This document shows positions 8,793 through 17,938 of a DNA stretch of 64,000 nucleotides, one piece after another. This stretch comes from CANKJK01 sp040081715 (GTDB taxonomy: Bacteria; Acidobacteriota; Vicinamibacteria; Vicinamibacterales; UBA2999). The position numbers and the translations under genes are program-made. The notes below the pieces were generated by a model that saw nothing but the letters and a program-made list of their open reading frames with translations, was not told where the DNA came from and searched no databases. The DNA is taken from assembly GCA_040081715.1 (NCBI GenBank), contig JBEBFY010000011.1:1-64000 (forward strand), read 5' to 3'. Position 1 is the stretch's first letter. Every line of letters starts with the position of its first letter.

Positions 8793-8996
8793 GAACCTCG
8801 CGCGGCATTCACCGGGGCAGAGCCGCCGTTGGCCGAAAACCTCGCGTCCCGGCAGCGGTGGCGTCCTACGCTTCACGCATGGATCCGCTGCGCGCCTTGA
8901 ATATTCCCGGGCTCGACGACCTCCACCGCTGGCTCCGGATTCGCCCGTCTGCAGGAGCTCCTGTGAGAAGCTGAGGCATCCTCCAATGGTGTCCCC

Positions 8997-10265
8997 GTGA
9001 GCGAACTCAAAGCCGACCTGTCCTCCCTCACACTCTCCGACGACCTGGCCCGTCCCCGCCGCAGCAAGGCCCCGTGGATCGTGCTGGCGCTTCTGGTGCT
9101 CGCCGCTGCTGGCTGGTACGCCCAGGGCGCGCTGGCACCTCTCGTCGTAGAGACGGCGCCCGCCACCTTCGACTCCAACAGCGGACCCGCACGGCCGACG
9201 GCGCTGCTGACCGCATCGGGCTATGTGGTCGCCCGCCGCAAGGCCGTCGTCTCCGCCAAGATCCAGGGACGCCTGGCGGAACTGCTTGTCGAGGAAGGCA
9301 GCCAGGTCCAGAACCAGCAGGTGCTGGCGCGCCTGGAGAGCGCCGACTTCGCGGCGCAGGTTGAACGCGCCCGGGCGCAGGTGCTCCAGGCCGAGGCACG
9401 GATCGGCAGCGCCCGCGCCACGATCCGCCGGGCCGAGGCCGACGTGGCGGAGGCCCGTCGGCAACAGGCGCTCAACGAGCGCCTGTTCGGGGAACAGATC
9501 CTCGCGGCAGACACGCTTGAAGTCAGCCGGAGTCGCGTGCGTGTGCTCGAAGCGGCGATCGGCCAGGCGCAGGCGGAACTCGCGTTTGCCGACGCCACGC
9601 AGGCCCAGAGCCGGTCCGAGCTCGCCTATAGCCAGGCCCAGCTCGCCAACACCGTCATCCGCGCGCCATTCGCCGGCGTCGTGGTGAAGAAGATGGCCGA
9701 GGTCGGCGAGAGCGTGGCCCCGATTCCTCCCGGGGTGAACCTGTCGACGTCTTCGGGCGCCATCGTGGCCCTGGCCGACATGGCCACACTCGAGGTGGAA
9801 GTGGACGTCGCAGAGGCCAACGTGTCGAAGCTGGCGCAGGACCAGCCCGCAGACGTCATGATCGAGGCGTTCCCGGACAAGCGCTATCGCGGAACCCTCC
9901 GCCAGGTCATCCCCACCGCGGACCGGACCAAGGCCACCGTGCAGGTCAAGGTGGCCATCCTCGATGCCGATCCGAATCTCAAGCCGGAGATGAGCGCGAA
10001 GGTGAGCTTTACGGCCGCTCAGCCGCCCCCAGGTGCGGCCCCCACGAAGGTCGTCGTGGCCCCACCACGGGCGATCGTCGACCGCGACGGGCAGCCCGCG
10101 GTGTTCGTGGTGTCGGATGGCCGGGTCAGCCGCGTGCCGATCACAACGGCTGGTACGCGCGTCACGGGTGTCGAAGTCACCGCAGGTCTCACGGGCACCG
10201 AGATCCTCGTGCTCGACCCTCCCCCGTCGCTCACAACCGGCGACCGCGTCACGGAGAAGGAGTAG
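8997..10265 (+). CDS. Periplasmic adaptor subunit of a MacAB-like ABC export system
   Basis: The 422-residue protein has a cytoplasmic N-terminus, one transmembrane helix (residues about 25-42, WIVLALLVLAAAGWYA), then the membrane-fusion-protein order. That order is a lipoyl half (ASGYVVARRKAVVSAKIQGR), a long coiled hairpin with QVERARAQVLQAEARIGSAR, the second lipoyl half (VIRAPFAGVVVKKMAEVGE), and beta-barrel and membrane-proximal domains. It should bridge the inner-membrane transporter encoded next to it with an outer-membrane channel not encoded in this window. The ATPase gene follows after four bases, in one operon. The substrate is unknown. Confidence 0.9.
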   Translation: MSELKADLSSLTLSDDLARPRRSKAPWIVLALLVLAAAGWYAQGALAPLVVETAPATFDSNSGPARPTALLTASGYVVARRKAVVSAKIQGRLAELLVEEGSQVQNQQVLARLESADFAAQVERARAQVLQAEARIGSARATIRRAEADVAEARRQQALNERLFGEQILAADTLEVSRSRVRVLEAAIGQAQAELAFADATQAQSRSELAYSQAQLANTVIRAPFAGVVVKKMAEVGESVAPIPPGVNLSTSSGAIVALADMATLEVEVDVAEANVSKLAQDQPADVMIEAFPDKRYRGTLRQVIPTADRTKATVQVKVAILDADPNLKPEMSAKVSFTAAQPPPGAAPTKVVVAPPRAIVDRDGQPAVFVVSDGRVSRVPITTAGTRVTGVEVTAGLTGTEILVLDPPPSLTTGDRVTEKE

Positions 10266-10269
10266 CGTC

Positions 10270-10941
10270 ATGGCCAGCGTCGAGGTCCGCCAGGTCACGA
10301 AGGTCTACAAGCGGGACGCGCAGGAGATCGTCGTACTGAACGGCATCGACCTGACGGTGCCTGACGGCGAATTCGTGGCGTTGATGGGTCCGTCGGGATC
10401 TGGCAAGACGACGCTGCTGAACCTCATCGCCGGGATCGATCGCGCCACCTCCGGCAACATCATGGTCGGGTCGACCCTGGTGACGTCCCTCTCCGAGGGC
10501 GACCTCGCCCGCTGGCGTAGCCGGCACGTCGGCTTCATCTTCCAGTTCTACAACCTGATCCCGGTGCTCTCGGCTCTGGAAAACGTCGAGCTGCCGCTCC
10601 TGCTGACCAGCCTGTCGAAGGCTCAGCGGCGCGAGCGGGCGCTCACTGCGCTCAAGGTCGTGGGCCTGGCGGACCGGGCGAAGCACTACCCGCGGCAACT
10701 CTCCGGCGGACAGGAACAGCGGGTCGCGATTGCCCGGGCGATCGTGACGGATCCTGCCGTGCTGGTGGCCGACGAACCGACCGGAGACCTGGACGCGAAA
10801 AGCGCCGAGGACATCCTCGACCTGCTGGACCTGCTGAACCGCGAGTTCAAGAAGACCATCGTGATGGTCACCCACGACCCGCGCGCCGCGGCGCGGGCGC
10901 ACGTCGAACGTCACCTGGAGAAGGGTCGGCTGGCGGCGTGA
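10270..10941 (+). CDS. ABC transporter ATP-binding protein, MacB/LolD type
   Basis: A 223-residue ATPase with every expected motif: Walker A GPSGSGKTT, Q-loop FIFQFYNLIPVLSALENV, signature LSGGQEQRVAIARAI, Walker B VLVADEPTGDLD and H-loop VMVTHDP. The FQFYNL and DEPTGDLD segments are typical of the MacB/LolD group. It powers the two FtsX-type permeases encoded downstream. Its stop overlaps the GTG start of the first permease by four bases (translational coupling). Confidence 0.93.
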   Translation: MASVEVRQVTKVYKRDAQEIVVLNGIDLTVPDGEFVALMGPSGSGKTTLLNLIAGIDRATSGNIMVGSTLVTSLSEGDLARWRSRHVGFIFQFYNLIPVLSALENVELPLLLTSLSKAQRRERALTALKVVGLADRAKHYPRQLSGGQEQRVAIARAIVTDPAVLVADEPTGDLDAKSAEDILDLLDLLNREFKKTIVMVTHDPRAAARAHVERHLEKGRLAA

Positions 10942-12131
10942 AGTTCCTGCCCTACGTGCTGAAACACCTGCGCCGGAGCTGGGTGCGGACACTCAGCACG
11001 ATCATCGGCATGGCGCTCTGCATCTTCCTGATCTGCACGCTGCAGACGGTGCTGGACGCCATCCGCAAGACCACCGAGGCGGCCAACCCGTCACGCGTGG
11101 TCACCCGCCATGCCGTCAGCCTGACCTTCAACATGCCGCTGGCGTACAAGCCGCGCATCCAGACCCTGCCCGGCGTGCGCCGTGTGGCGGTGTCGAACTG
11201 GTTCGGCGGCGTCTACCGCGACATGAAGGACTTCTTCCCGAACTTCGCGGTCGAGTCCGAGGACTACTTCCCGATGTATCCCGAGTACGTCGTCGCGCCA
11301 GCGGAGTATGGCGCCTACCTGGCCGACATGCAGGGCGCGCTCGTCGGCCGTGACCTGGCGGAGAAGTACGGGTTCAACATCGGCGACACCTTCCAGATGG
11401 AAAGCATCATCCCGCCCTATCGCGTCAGCGGTCCGCTGAAGTTCAACGTCCGGGGCATCTACGACGCGCCGCCCGGGAAACGTTCGTCGGTCAACACCGG
11501 GATGATGTTCTTCCACTTCAAGTATCTGAACGAAACGATCCGTGGCCAGCGGGGCGCGGGAGCGTACTCGGGAGCCGGCACCTTCAGCGTCCAGGTGACC
11601 GACCCCGGGGGCACGGCGGCGGTCATGCGCGCCATTGATACCAACTTCGAGAACAGCGACGTACAGACGAAGACGGAAACCGAGGGCGCATTCCTCGCGG
11701 GGTTCATCGCGCTCACGGGCAACCTCGTCGGGTTGCTGAACGGCGTCGGGCTGGCCGTCGGGTTCACCATCCTCCTGGTCACGGCCAACACCATGAGTAT
11801 GGCCGTCCGTGAGCGGCGCACCGAGATCGCGGTACTCAAGACGCTCGGCTTCTCCAGCCGGCTTGTCATGGCCCTGATCATCGGCGAGGCGTTCACCATC
11901 GCGGCGGTCAGCGGCCTGATCGGCGTCGGCCTCGCGCGCGGCGCCGTCGGCGGTCTCGCGAGCCTCCCGTTCATGGGTCTGCTGCTTGGTAACTTTCCTG
12001 CACTGGAAGTATCGCCCGTGGTGGGTTCACTGACGTTCCTCCTCGCCGTCGGCCTGGGTACGGCCGCCGGGCTGGTGCCGGCGATGGGCGCCTACCGGAC
12101 CCGGATCACCGATGCGCTGAGGTCGGTGTAG
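10938..12131 (+). CDS. FtsX-like ABC permease (first copy)
   Basis: The 397-residue protein has an N-terminal transmembrane helix (LSTIIGMALCIFLICTLQTV) and a large periplasmic MacB-type domain (about 45-265). Three C-terminal helices carry the FtsX signature (NTMSMAVRERRTEIAVLKTL). Four helices and this domain order are the MacB/LolCE permease plan. It should pair with the next permease to make the transporter core. GTG start overlapping the ATPase gene. Confidence 0.9.
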   Translation: MKFLPYVLKHLRRSWVRTLSTIIGMALCIFLICTLQTVLDAIRKTTEAANPSRVVTRHAVSLTFNMPLAYKPRIQTLPGVRRVAVSNWFGGVYRDMKDFFPNFAVESEDYFPMYPEYVVAPAEYGAYLADMQGALVGRDLAEKYGFNIGDTFQMESIIPPYRVSGPLKFNVRGIYDAPPGKRSSVNTGMMFFHFKYLNETIRGQRGAGAYSGAGTFSVQVTDPGGTAAVMRAIDTNFENSDVQTKTETEGAFLAGFIALTGNLVGLLNGVGLAVGFTILLVTANTMSMAVRERRTEIAVLKTLGFSSRLVMALIIGEAFTIAAVSGLIGVGLARGAVGGLASLPFMGLLLGNFPALEVSPVVGSLTFLLAVGLGTAAGLVPAMGAYRTRITDALRSV

Positions 12132-12133
12132 CG

Positions 12134-13294
12134 ATGGCACTGCCCCTCACCTACAACATCCGGAGCCTCTACGTCCGCGGACGCGTGACGCTGCTGGCCG
12201 TGAGTGGCATCGCGCTGGTGGTGGCGGTGCTGGTGGTGCTGTTCGCGATGGCCAATGGCTTCCGCCTGGCGCTTCGCGCGACGGGCGCGCCCGACAACGC
12301 CATCGTGACGCAACGCGGCTCGGGCTCTGAGCTGACCTCCGGCCTCAGCCGGGAGGACGCACAGGTGCTCATGGCCGATGACCGGGTCCTCCGCACATCA
12401 GATGGCCGGCCGCTCGCCTCGCCCGAGATCGTCGTGGTGGCATCACTGGCTCGGAAGGACGGCCAGGAGGTGAACGTCACCGTGCGGGGCACCACGCAGA
12501 CGGCCTTCGACGTGCGGACGGGCCTGCGTATCACGGAGGGGCGCCGGTTTCAGCCCGGCCTCTACGAGATCCTGGTCGGCCGCAAGCTCCACGATCGGAT
12601 GAAGGATCTGGAGGTCGGCAGGACCATCAGGCTGCAGCGGAAGGACTGGACGATTGTCGGCATCCTCGATGCCGGTGGCAGTGGTTTCGAAAGCGAGATC
12701 TGGGGAGACGTGGACGCGATGGGGCCCGCCTTCAACCGGGGTTCCGGCTTTCAGTCCCTGACGCTCCGCATGCCTGGTCCCGGTGCCATCCGGGCGCTGA
12801 ACGCGGAACTGGAGCGCAATCCCCGCATGCAGGTGCAGGCGATTCAGGAGCGGCAGTACTACGAGGACCAGTCTGGCGACGTCTCCGGCCAGCTCCTGGG
12901 CCTGGCGGTATTCGTCGCGGTGGTCATGGGCATCGGCGCGGTGTTCGGCGCGATGAATACCATGTACGCCATCGTGGCGGCGCGCACGCGCGAGATCGGC
13001 ACCCTCAGGGCGCTTGGGTTTTCGAGGGCCAGCATCCTGACCGCCTTCGTGCTGGAATCGACCGCCCTGTCGCTGGTGGGCGGCGCCGCCGGGTGTCTGC
13101 TGGCACTGCCGTTCAACGGCATCTCGTCGGCCGCCGGTGGCGCCAACTTCGCGGAGATCTCGTTTGCGTTCCAGGTCACGAGCGACGCATTGGTGCTCGG
13201 GATGGGGCTGGCGCTGGCGATCGGGGTGGCAGGAGGACTATTGCCGGCCCTGCGGGCGGCGCGCCTGCCGATCACGGCAGCGCTACGAAGCTAA
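12134..13294 (+). CDS. FtsX-like ABC permease (second copy)
   Basis: A 386-residue homologue of the preceding permease. It has an N-terminal helix (LLAVSGIALVVAVLVVLFAM), a periplasmic domain with VNVTVRGTTQTAFDVR, and three C-terminal helices including NTMYAIVAARTREIGTLRAL. Two diverged permeases next to one ATPase imply a heterodimeric channel rather than the MacB homodimer. The ATG lies two bases after the preceding stop. The stop overlaps that of the convergent small gene by four bases. Confidence 0.9.
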   Translation: MALPLTYNIRSLYVRGRVTLLAVSGIALVVAVLVVLFAMANGFRLALRATGAPDNAIVTQRGSGSELTSGLSREDAQVLMADDRVLRTSDGRPLASPEIVVVASLARKDGQEVNVTVRGTTQTAFDVRTGLRITEGRRFQPGLYEILVGRKLHDRMKDLEVGRTIRLQRKDWTIVGILDAGGSGFESEIWGDVDAMGPAFNRGSGFQSLTLRMPGPGAIRALNAELERNPRMQVQAIQERQYYEDQSGDVSGQLLGLAVFVAVVMGIGAVFGAMNTMYAIVAARTREIGTLRALGFSRASILTAFVLESTALSLVGGAAGCLLALPFNGISSAAGGANFAEISFAFQVTSDALVLGMGLALAIGVAGGLLPALRAARLPITAALRS

Positions 13295-13515
13295 TTCTCT
13301 TCTTCGTTGAAGCCTTCTTCGACGGCGAGGAAGCGAGTCGGGGGACGCAGGGCCTCGCGGTAATCGTAGATGGGCAGGTCGCGGACATGCAGCGACAACG
13401 CGCATGTCATGCCTTTGTCGCTCAGCACGACGGTGACGGGACTGCCTTCGACGCCCTCGCGGAACGCGAGCCTGCAGCCACAGGCCAGCCGCGCGTGCGT
13501 GAAACCCTTCAACAT
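13291..13515 (-). CDS. Small hypothetical protein
   Basis: A 74-residue product with GCRLAFREG, VVLSDKGMTCALSLH and an acidic C-terminus (FNEEEN). It belongs to no family I recognise. Support for a real gene comes from TATGAT at 13522-13527 (minus strand), six bases before the ATG, and from the neat four-base convergent stop overlap with the permease gene. It resembles a compact beta-rich domain with two or three cysteines. Confidence 0.6.
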   Translation of the reverse strand: MLKGFTHARLACGCRLAFREGVEGSPVTVVLSDKGMTCALSLHVRDLPIYDYREALRPPTRFLAVEEGFNEEEN

Positions 13516-13521
13516 GTTCGG

Positions 13522-13527
13522 ATCATA
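13522..13527 (-). promoter_or_regulatory. -10-like hexamer TATGAT (minus strand)
   Basis: TATGAT read on the minus strand ends six bases before the ATG at 13515, the leaderless arrangement seen at several other genes here. Confidence 0.42.
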
Positions 13528-13552
13528 CTCCGAGTCGCCAGCCAGCGCCGAG

Positions 13553-14137
13553 TTACAGCAGCGCCTTGATCTCGGCCTCGAACCTTGCCTTTGACGCGAT
13601 TCCCGCGTGCTTGCGGCAGATCGTGCCGTCTTTCGCCACGATGAAGGTCTGCGGAATGCCGAGGAACGGCCCGTAGGAGCTCTCCACCTCCTTAATGTTC
13701 AGCCCGACCAGCAGCGGGTAGTTGATCTTGAGTTGCTCGGCATACGGCTTCATGTCCTCGGCCGTATCGTCCACGGAGATCCCCAGCACCTGGATGTCCT
13801 TGCCGTACTGCTCCTGCAGGGCCACGAAGTCAGGCATCTCCGCCTTGCAGGGTGCGCACCACGTGGCCCAGAAGTTCACGAGCAGGATCTTGCCCTTGTA
13901 GGCCGAAAACGGCACGTCGGCGCCGTTCATGTCCTTGAGGCCGATCGACAGGTCGGCGGGCTTGCCGATGGCCGACGGAGACGGGTCGTCCTTCACCGCC
14001 GGGTCGCACGCCTCCGCGGAGGGCTTCTGGGCGGCATCCTCGACGGGGTGCTTCTGGCACGCGATGTCGGTCACCAGCAGCAAGAGGGCGGCGGCGACCG
14101 CTCCCATGGAGATCCAGCGCTCGGACGAGGTGGGCAT
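13553..14137 (-). CDS. TlpA/ResA-type thioredoxin-like lipoprotein
   Basis: The 194-residue protein has a hydrophobic N-terminus ending in a Cys at residue 27 (VTDIAC), so it is probably membrane anchored. The redox motif is WCAPC (Cys 94 and 97) after VNFWATWC, followed by the cis-proline segment GIPQTFIV. ResA/TlpA proteins reduce disulfides outside the cytoplasm, most often the CXXCH cysteines of apocytochrome c before haem attachment. With so many c-type cytochromes in this window that role is plausible, though not shown. A GATAAT hexamer ends seven bases before the start codon. Confidence 0.87.
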   Translation of the reverse strand: MPTSSERWISMGAVAAALLLLVTDIACQKHPVEDAAQKPSAEACDPAVKDDPSPSAIGKPADLSIGLKDMNGADVPFSAYKGKILLVNFWATWCAPCKAEMPDFVALQEQYGKDIQVLGISVDDTAEDMKPYAEQLKINYPLLVGLNIKEVESSYGPFLGIPQTFIVAKDGTICRKHAGIASKARFEAEIKALL

Positions 14138-14144
14138 GTCACGA

Positions 14145-14150
14145 ATTATC
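14145..14150 (-). promoter_or_regulatory. -10-like hexamer GATAAT (minus strand)
   Basis: GATAAT on the minus strand ends seven bases before the ATG of the TlpA-type gene at 14137. Confidence 0.4.
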
Positions 14151-14354
14151 CCCTGACTATCCCCACCGCGCCACCGGCGTCACCACCCGGCCACAGCACC
14201 GTCCGTTTGGAGGACGGTCCCCCCGCCTGCCGTTTCGCCAGGAGTCGCCCCGCCAGGACCGGGTCACCGGCATGCGACTTGCTCGGTCCGCCGCCAGCAA
14301 CTCGATTGCCGGGGCGGAGCCGAGTACACTGGCCGCTCTCGAAGGAGACATCGC

Positions 14355-17300
14355 ATGATCCGCATCAGGCGCAGGGTTCTCGTCGTGGCAGCCGCGGCTC
14401 TTCTCGGCAGTCTGGTTCCGCTGCCCTCCTGGGCGCAGACGCCGTTCGTGCCGTACTTCGGCAAGAACCAGATCCGCTTCGACAACTTCCGCTGGCACAC
14501 CTACACATCGGATCACTTCGAGATCTACTACTACCCGGAGATGGAGCAGCACCTGGAACGGGTGGCCGGGTATGCCGAGAGCGCATACCAGCACATCAGC
14601 TCCACGCTGAAGCACGACATCTCCGGCAAGATCACGCTGATCCTCTTCAAGACCAGCTCGGAGTTCCAGCAGCAGAACGTGATCCCCGGCGGCGCGCAGG
14701 AAGGCGTCGGCGCCTTCGTGGATACGGCGCGGAGCCGGATGCTGCTGCCGATCGACGAGCCGCCGGACCTGCTCTACCGTCTCGTGGTCCACGAACTGGG
14801 ACACGTGTTCCAGAACGACATCATCCCCGCCGGGCTCATCCGGCAGTCCGTGCCGCTGTGGGTGCACGAGGGCAACTCGGACTACCTGGCCGGCGTGTGG
14901 CGGCCGATCGACCTGATGACCGTCCGGGACGCCGCCGTCGCCGACATCATCCCGAAGATGAGCAAGATGGACGGCTACGGCGCCTTCGGCAACCCGCGCC
15001 TGGTCTACAACCTGGGCCACGCCTGCTTCGAGTTCATCGAAGCACGCTGGGGCAAGGAAGGCGTCCGCCAGTTCATGTTCGCCCTGCGCAAGTCCGTCAT
15101 CGGCGGCGGCGAGGATGCGTATCAGGACGCCTTCAAGCTCACGGCCGAGGAGTTCGACCAGCAGTTCGACAAGTACCTGAAGGATCGCTTCAAGCCCTTC
15201 CGCGACCGCGAACGCCCAGCCGACTATGGCCGCAACCTCGCGCCCAATCCGGAGAAGACCAAGTTCCGGGAGGTGCTCTCGGCCGAGCCCTCCCCCTCTG
15301 GCGACCTGATGGCGCAGGTCACGGTCAACCGGAAGGACCAGGAACTGGACATCGTGCTGGTGTCGAGCAAGGACGGCTCCGTGGTCCGGAACCTGACCTC
15401 CGGGTTCGACAAAGACAAGGGCTTCGAGTTCCTCATCCAGCCTGGCATGCGCTACAACACCGTGGCCTGGATGTCGTGGGCGGCCAACGGCGACCGCCTC
15501 GCCTACTTCGTCCGCACCGAGAAGCACCGGACGCTCATCGTGCAGAACGTGCTCACGGGCTCGATCGAGCAGCGGATCGAGATGAAGACCGTCGACGAAC
15601 CGGAGTCGCCGAGTTTCTCGCCGGACGGCACGCAGGTAGCGTTTGCCGGGCTGCAGGACGCGACGGGCGACATCTTCACGGTCAACCTGAAGAGCGGCGC
15701 CATCACCAACATCACGAAGGACGCCTTCGCGGATTCGGGCCCCACGTGGACACCGGACGGGCGATCGCTCATCTACATCGCCCGCATCAGCGGCAACGAG
15801 AAGCTCTTCCAGGTAGACAGGGAGTCCAGCCGGAAGACGCAGATCACGTTCGGCACGCACGACGACGGCCAGGCGCGTTTCATGGACGCCGACACGATCG
15901 TGTTCCCGTCGACGGCGATGGACCCCACCAAGTCCGTGTCCGCCGAGGAGGCACGAAACGGCGCCACCTATAACATCTGGACGCTGAACCTGAAGACCGG
16001 TGAACTGGTGCAGCACACCGACGCGGTGGCGGGCAACGTGGGGCCGATTGTCCTCAACCGCGGCAAGACGAAGCAGATCGCCTTCATCACCTACTACAAG
16101 GGCGAGTACGAACTGCACGCCCTCGACAAGAAGGAGCCTGTCGCCAAGGCCGCCTCTGAGGACTTCGGCGCACCGGGTCCGGTCATCGACTTCCAGAGCC
16201 CGGTGAGCCACACCATCGTGGGGGCCAACAAGCGCAAGAAGGGCACCTTCGAGAAGATGTTCCTCGACGGCCGGCCGCCGGTGAACGTGGGCGTCACCAG
16301 CGGCGGCGACGTGTTCGGCGGATCGCAGGTGGTGGTCAGCGACGTCCTGGGCGACAAGCAGTTCGCGTTCTCCGCCGCCTCGGTGCAGCAGTACCGCACC
16401 CTCGCCGGCAGCTATACGAACCTGGAGCACCGCTTCCAGTACTCCTTCCAGGGGTACTCTCAGAAGCAGTTCTTCTACGGGAACCTCGACGGGGTCTTCT
16501 TCGATCCGTCACTCGCGGGTCTGGTCTCCCGAGACCTGGCCACCGCCACCCGCACCATCCAGGGTGGCACGGCCTTCGGCATCTACCCCTTCAACAAGTA
16601 CCGGCGCGTGGAGTTCTTCGGCGGCCTCGTTCACTACCGCGAGGAATACAACGACCCGCTCCTGCAGCAGTTCGCCCTCGACTTCCAGCAGCAGCAGACC
16701 GGCGGTCAGCCACTCTTCAACGTCGGGATGAGCGCCCCACTCGGTGTGAGCTTCGTTCAGGAAACCACCGTGTTCCGGGAGTTCGGACCGCTGGCCGGCA
16801 ATACCGTGCAGGCGACCTACCAGTTCGCCCCGAAGTTCGGCAATTCCGTGACGCGCCAGACCATTGACGGAGATGCGCGGCTCTATCAGCGGCTCGGCGC
16901 GTCGGGCGTGCTGGCGCTGCGGGCCCGGGGCTTCCGGAGCTGGGGGCGCAACCCCGACTACATGTATTTCGGTGGCAATTCGGAGATGCGTGGCTACGAC
17001 TACCTGCAGTTCATCGGGCAGCGCGCGTTCTTCCTCAACGCCGAGCTGCGCTTCCCGCTCATCGAGGCCATGCTGACCCCGCTGGGCGTCCTCGGCGGGA
17101 TCCGCGGTGTCCTCTTCGGTAATGCGGGCGGCGCCAGCTTCGCCGGGCAGCCCTTCAGCTTCCTGAGCCGGTCAACCGAGGTGCGAACCCCCGTCGTCGC
17201 GTTCGACCGCCTGACCGGTAAACCGATCAACGGCGCTCCGGTCGACATCTCCGGCCTCCGGCTGGTGGATGGCCGCGCATCCTACGGCGTGGGGGTGGAA

Positions 17301-17450
17301 ACCTTCCTCCTGGGATTCCCGCTCCACTTCGACTGGGCGTGGAGGACCCTGCTCAACAGGGACTGGGAGGATGTCGTGTTCGCGTCCCAGGGCGGAAGCG
17401 CCTCCTTCCGGAAGCCCCGATTCCAGATGTGGATCGGGTACGACTTCTAG
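14355..17450 (+). CDS. Exported metalloprotease / WD40-like propeller / outer-membrane barrel protein
   Basis: Three regions are legible in the 1031 residues. A signal peptide ends near residue 28 (PSWAQ). Residues about 45-280 are a peptidase MA-like domain with the zinc motif HELGH at 146-150 and VHEGNSDYLAG downstream. Residues about 285-600 carry PD40/TolB-type repeats (SFSPDGTQVAFAG, TWTPDGRSLIYIA). The last 400 residues have the alternating pattern of an outer-membrane barrel and end in aromatic residue F (WIGYDF). It is probably a surface or periplasm-facing protease tethered to its own barrel. A strong ribosome site (AAGGAG) lies nine bases before the ATG. Confidence 0.83.
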   Translation: MIRIRRRVLVVAAAALLGSLVPLPSWAQTPFVPYFGKNQIRFDNFRWHTYTSDHFEIYYYPEMEQHLERVAGYAESAYQHISSTLKHDISGKITLILFKTSSEFQQQNVIPGGAQEGVGAFVDTARSRMLLPIDEPPDLLYRLVVHELGHVFQNDIIPAGLIRQSVPLWVHEGNSDYLAGVWRPIDLMTVRDAAVADIIPKMSKMDGYGAFGNPRLVYNLGHACFEFIEARWGKEGVRQFMFALRKSVIGGGEDAYQDAFKLTAEEFDQQFDKYLKDRFKPFRDRERPADYGRNLAPNPEKTKFREVLSAEPSPSGDLMAQVTVNRKDQELDIVLVSSKDGSVVRNLTSGFDKDKGFEFLIQPGMRYNTVAWMSWAANGDRLAYFVRTEKHRTLIVQNVLTGSIEQRIEMKTVDEPESPSFSPDGTQVAFAGLQDATGDIFTVNLKSGAITNITKDAFADSGPTWTPDGRSLIYIARISGNEKLFQVDRESSRKTQITFGTHDDGQARFMDADTIVFPSTAMDPTKSVSAEEARNGATYNIWTLNLKTGELVQHTDAVAGNVGPIVLNRGKTKQIAFITYYKGEYELHALDKKEPVAKAASEDFGAPGPVIDFQSPVSHTIVGANKRKKGTFEKMFLDGRPPVNVGVTSGGDVFGGSQVVVSDVLGDKQFAFSAASVQQYRTLAGSYTNLEHRFQYSFQGYSQKQFFYGNLDGVFFDPSLAGLVSRDLATATRTIQGGTAFGIYPFNKYRRVEFFGGLVHYREEYNDPLLQQFALDFQQQQTGGQPLFNVGMSAPLGVSFVQETTVFREFGPLAGNTVQATYQFAPKFGNSVTRQTIDGDARLYQRLGASGVLALRARGFRSWGRNPDYMYFGGNSEMRGYDYLQFIGQRAFFLNAELRFPLIEAMLTPLGVLGGIRGVLFGNAGGASFAGQPFSFLSRSTEVRTPVVAFDRLTGKPINGAPVDISGLRLVDGRASYGVGVETFLLGFPLHFDWAWRTLLNRDWEDVVFASQGGSASFRKPRFQMWIGYDF

Positions 17451-17483
17451 CCCGGCCCTGGACGACTGGACCCGGAGGCGCGC

Positions 17484-17690
17484 ATGACTCCGGGGCAGCT
17501 CCACCTGTTCAACGCCGGGTAACTGCTGCTCTTCGTTGTGGTCCGCGACTACCGCTACATGGCGTGGTTTCCAGAGTGGGGCGCCTACGCTCCAGGCGCG
17601 GCCCCTGTCCTGGCTGTGTCGGCCACTTACCTACTGATGGGCGTGACCGGGCACGCGGTCATGCGGCTGGTGGCCGGTCCCGCCCGCTGA
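17484..17690 (+). pseudogene. Small membrane-protein gene interrupted by one TAA
   Basis: An ATG at 17484 opens a frame that meets TAA at 17520-17522 (codon 13) and then stays open in the same frame to TGA at 17688-17690. Read through, it gives a 68-codon product with a short N-terminus, a hydrophobic stretch (LLLFVVVRDYRYM), a Trp/Pro loop (WFPEWGAY) and a second hydrophobic helix (VLAVSATYLLMGVTG). A GGAGG ribosome site precedes the ATG. The simplest reading is a small membrane gene inactivated by a point mutation; family unknown. The rest of the gap up to 17907 holds nothing else I can support. Confidence 0.4.
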
Positions 17691-17907
17691 AGCCAGCTGG
17701 CGAGCCGGCCAGGCTGATTGCTCCGGCCTTCATCTCTTCAAGAGTGCATTGCCGCAGGGCTTTGCGAACAGGACTCGGCGGACGTCGCCTGAATCGGCCC
17801 ATCGTCTGCGCGGTTAGCAGTCGTGTCTGCCCAACGGCCAGCGCTCACCAGCGGCCGTTCCCGATGCGCGCGGCTGTCTGGCAAGGCGCGTGTCGCAGCG
17901 TCTTGCG

Positions 17908-17926
17908 GTATGATGATACATCATAC
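17908..17926 (+). promoter_or_regulatory. Palindromic operator and -10 of the toxin-antitoxin operon
   Basis: A perfect inverted repeat with 8-base arms (GTATGATG / CATCATAC) around ATA. It contains TATGAT at 17909-17914, a good -10 box. A ribosome site GGAGGAG at 17929-17935 and the antitoxin ATG follow. Ribbon-helix-helix antitoxins usually repress their own promoter at such a site. Confidence 0.65.
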
Positions 17927-17938
17927 TTGGAGGAGTTG

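Noticed and set aside
8879..8974. 31-codon frame starting MDPLRALNIPGLDD
   Set aside because: Too short, with no ribosome site or homology visible; probably chance between two genes.
8790..10298. 502-codon minus-strand frame
   Set aside because: Shadow of the adaptor gene; no motifs, and the plus-strand product is unambiguous.
14198..14218. Inverted repeat ACCGTCC/GGACGGT as a terminator
   Set aside because: It lies between two divergent genes where no transcript ends, and no T-run follows. It may be a binding site but nothing supports that.
13607..15973. 788-codon open frame on the plus strand
   Set aside because: It crosses two real genes (TlpA on the other strand and the protease gene in another frame), is Arg/Gly/Pro-rich and shows no domain.
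14157..16430. 757-codon open frame on the minus strand
   Set aside because: It is antisense to the metalloprotease/propeller gene, has no family motif, and its composition is the mirror of a GC-rich coding strand.
17814..17860. Inverted repeat AACGGCC...GGCCGTT before the toxin-antitoxin operon
   Set aside because: A 13-base loop, no T-run and no gene ending nearby; likely chance in GC-rich DNA.
17339..17938. 600-base N-terminal extension of the antitoxin frame
   Set aside because: It runs through the end of the protease gene and noncoding DNA. The ribosome site and the palindrome fix the start at 17939.
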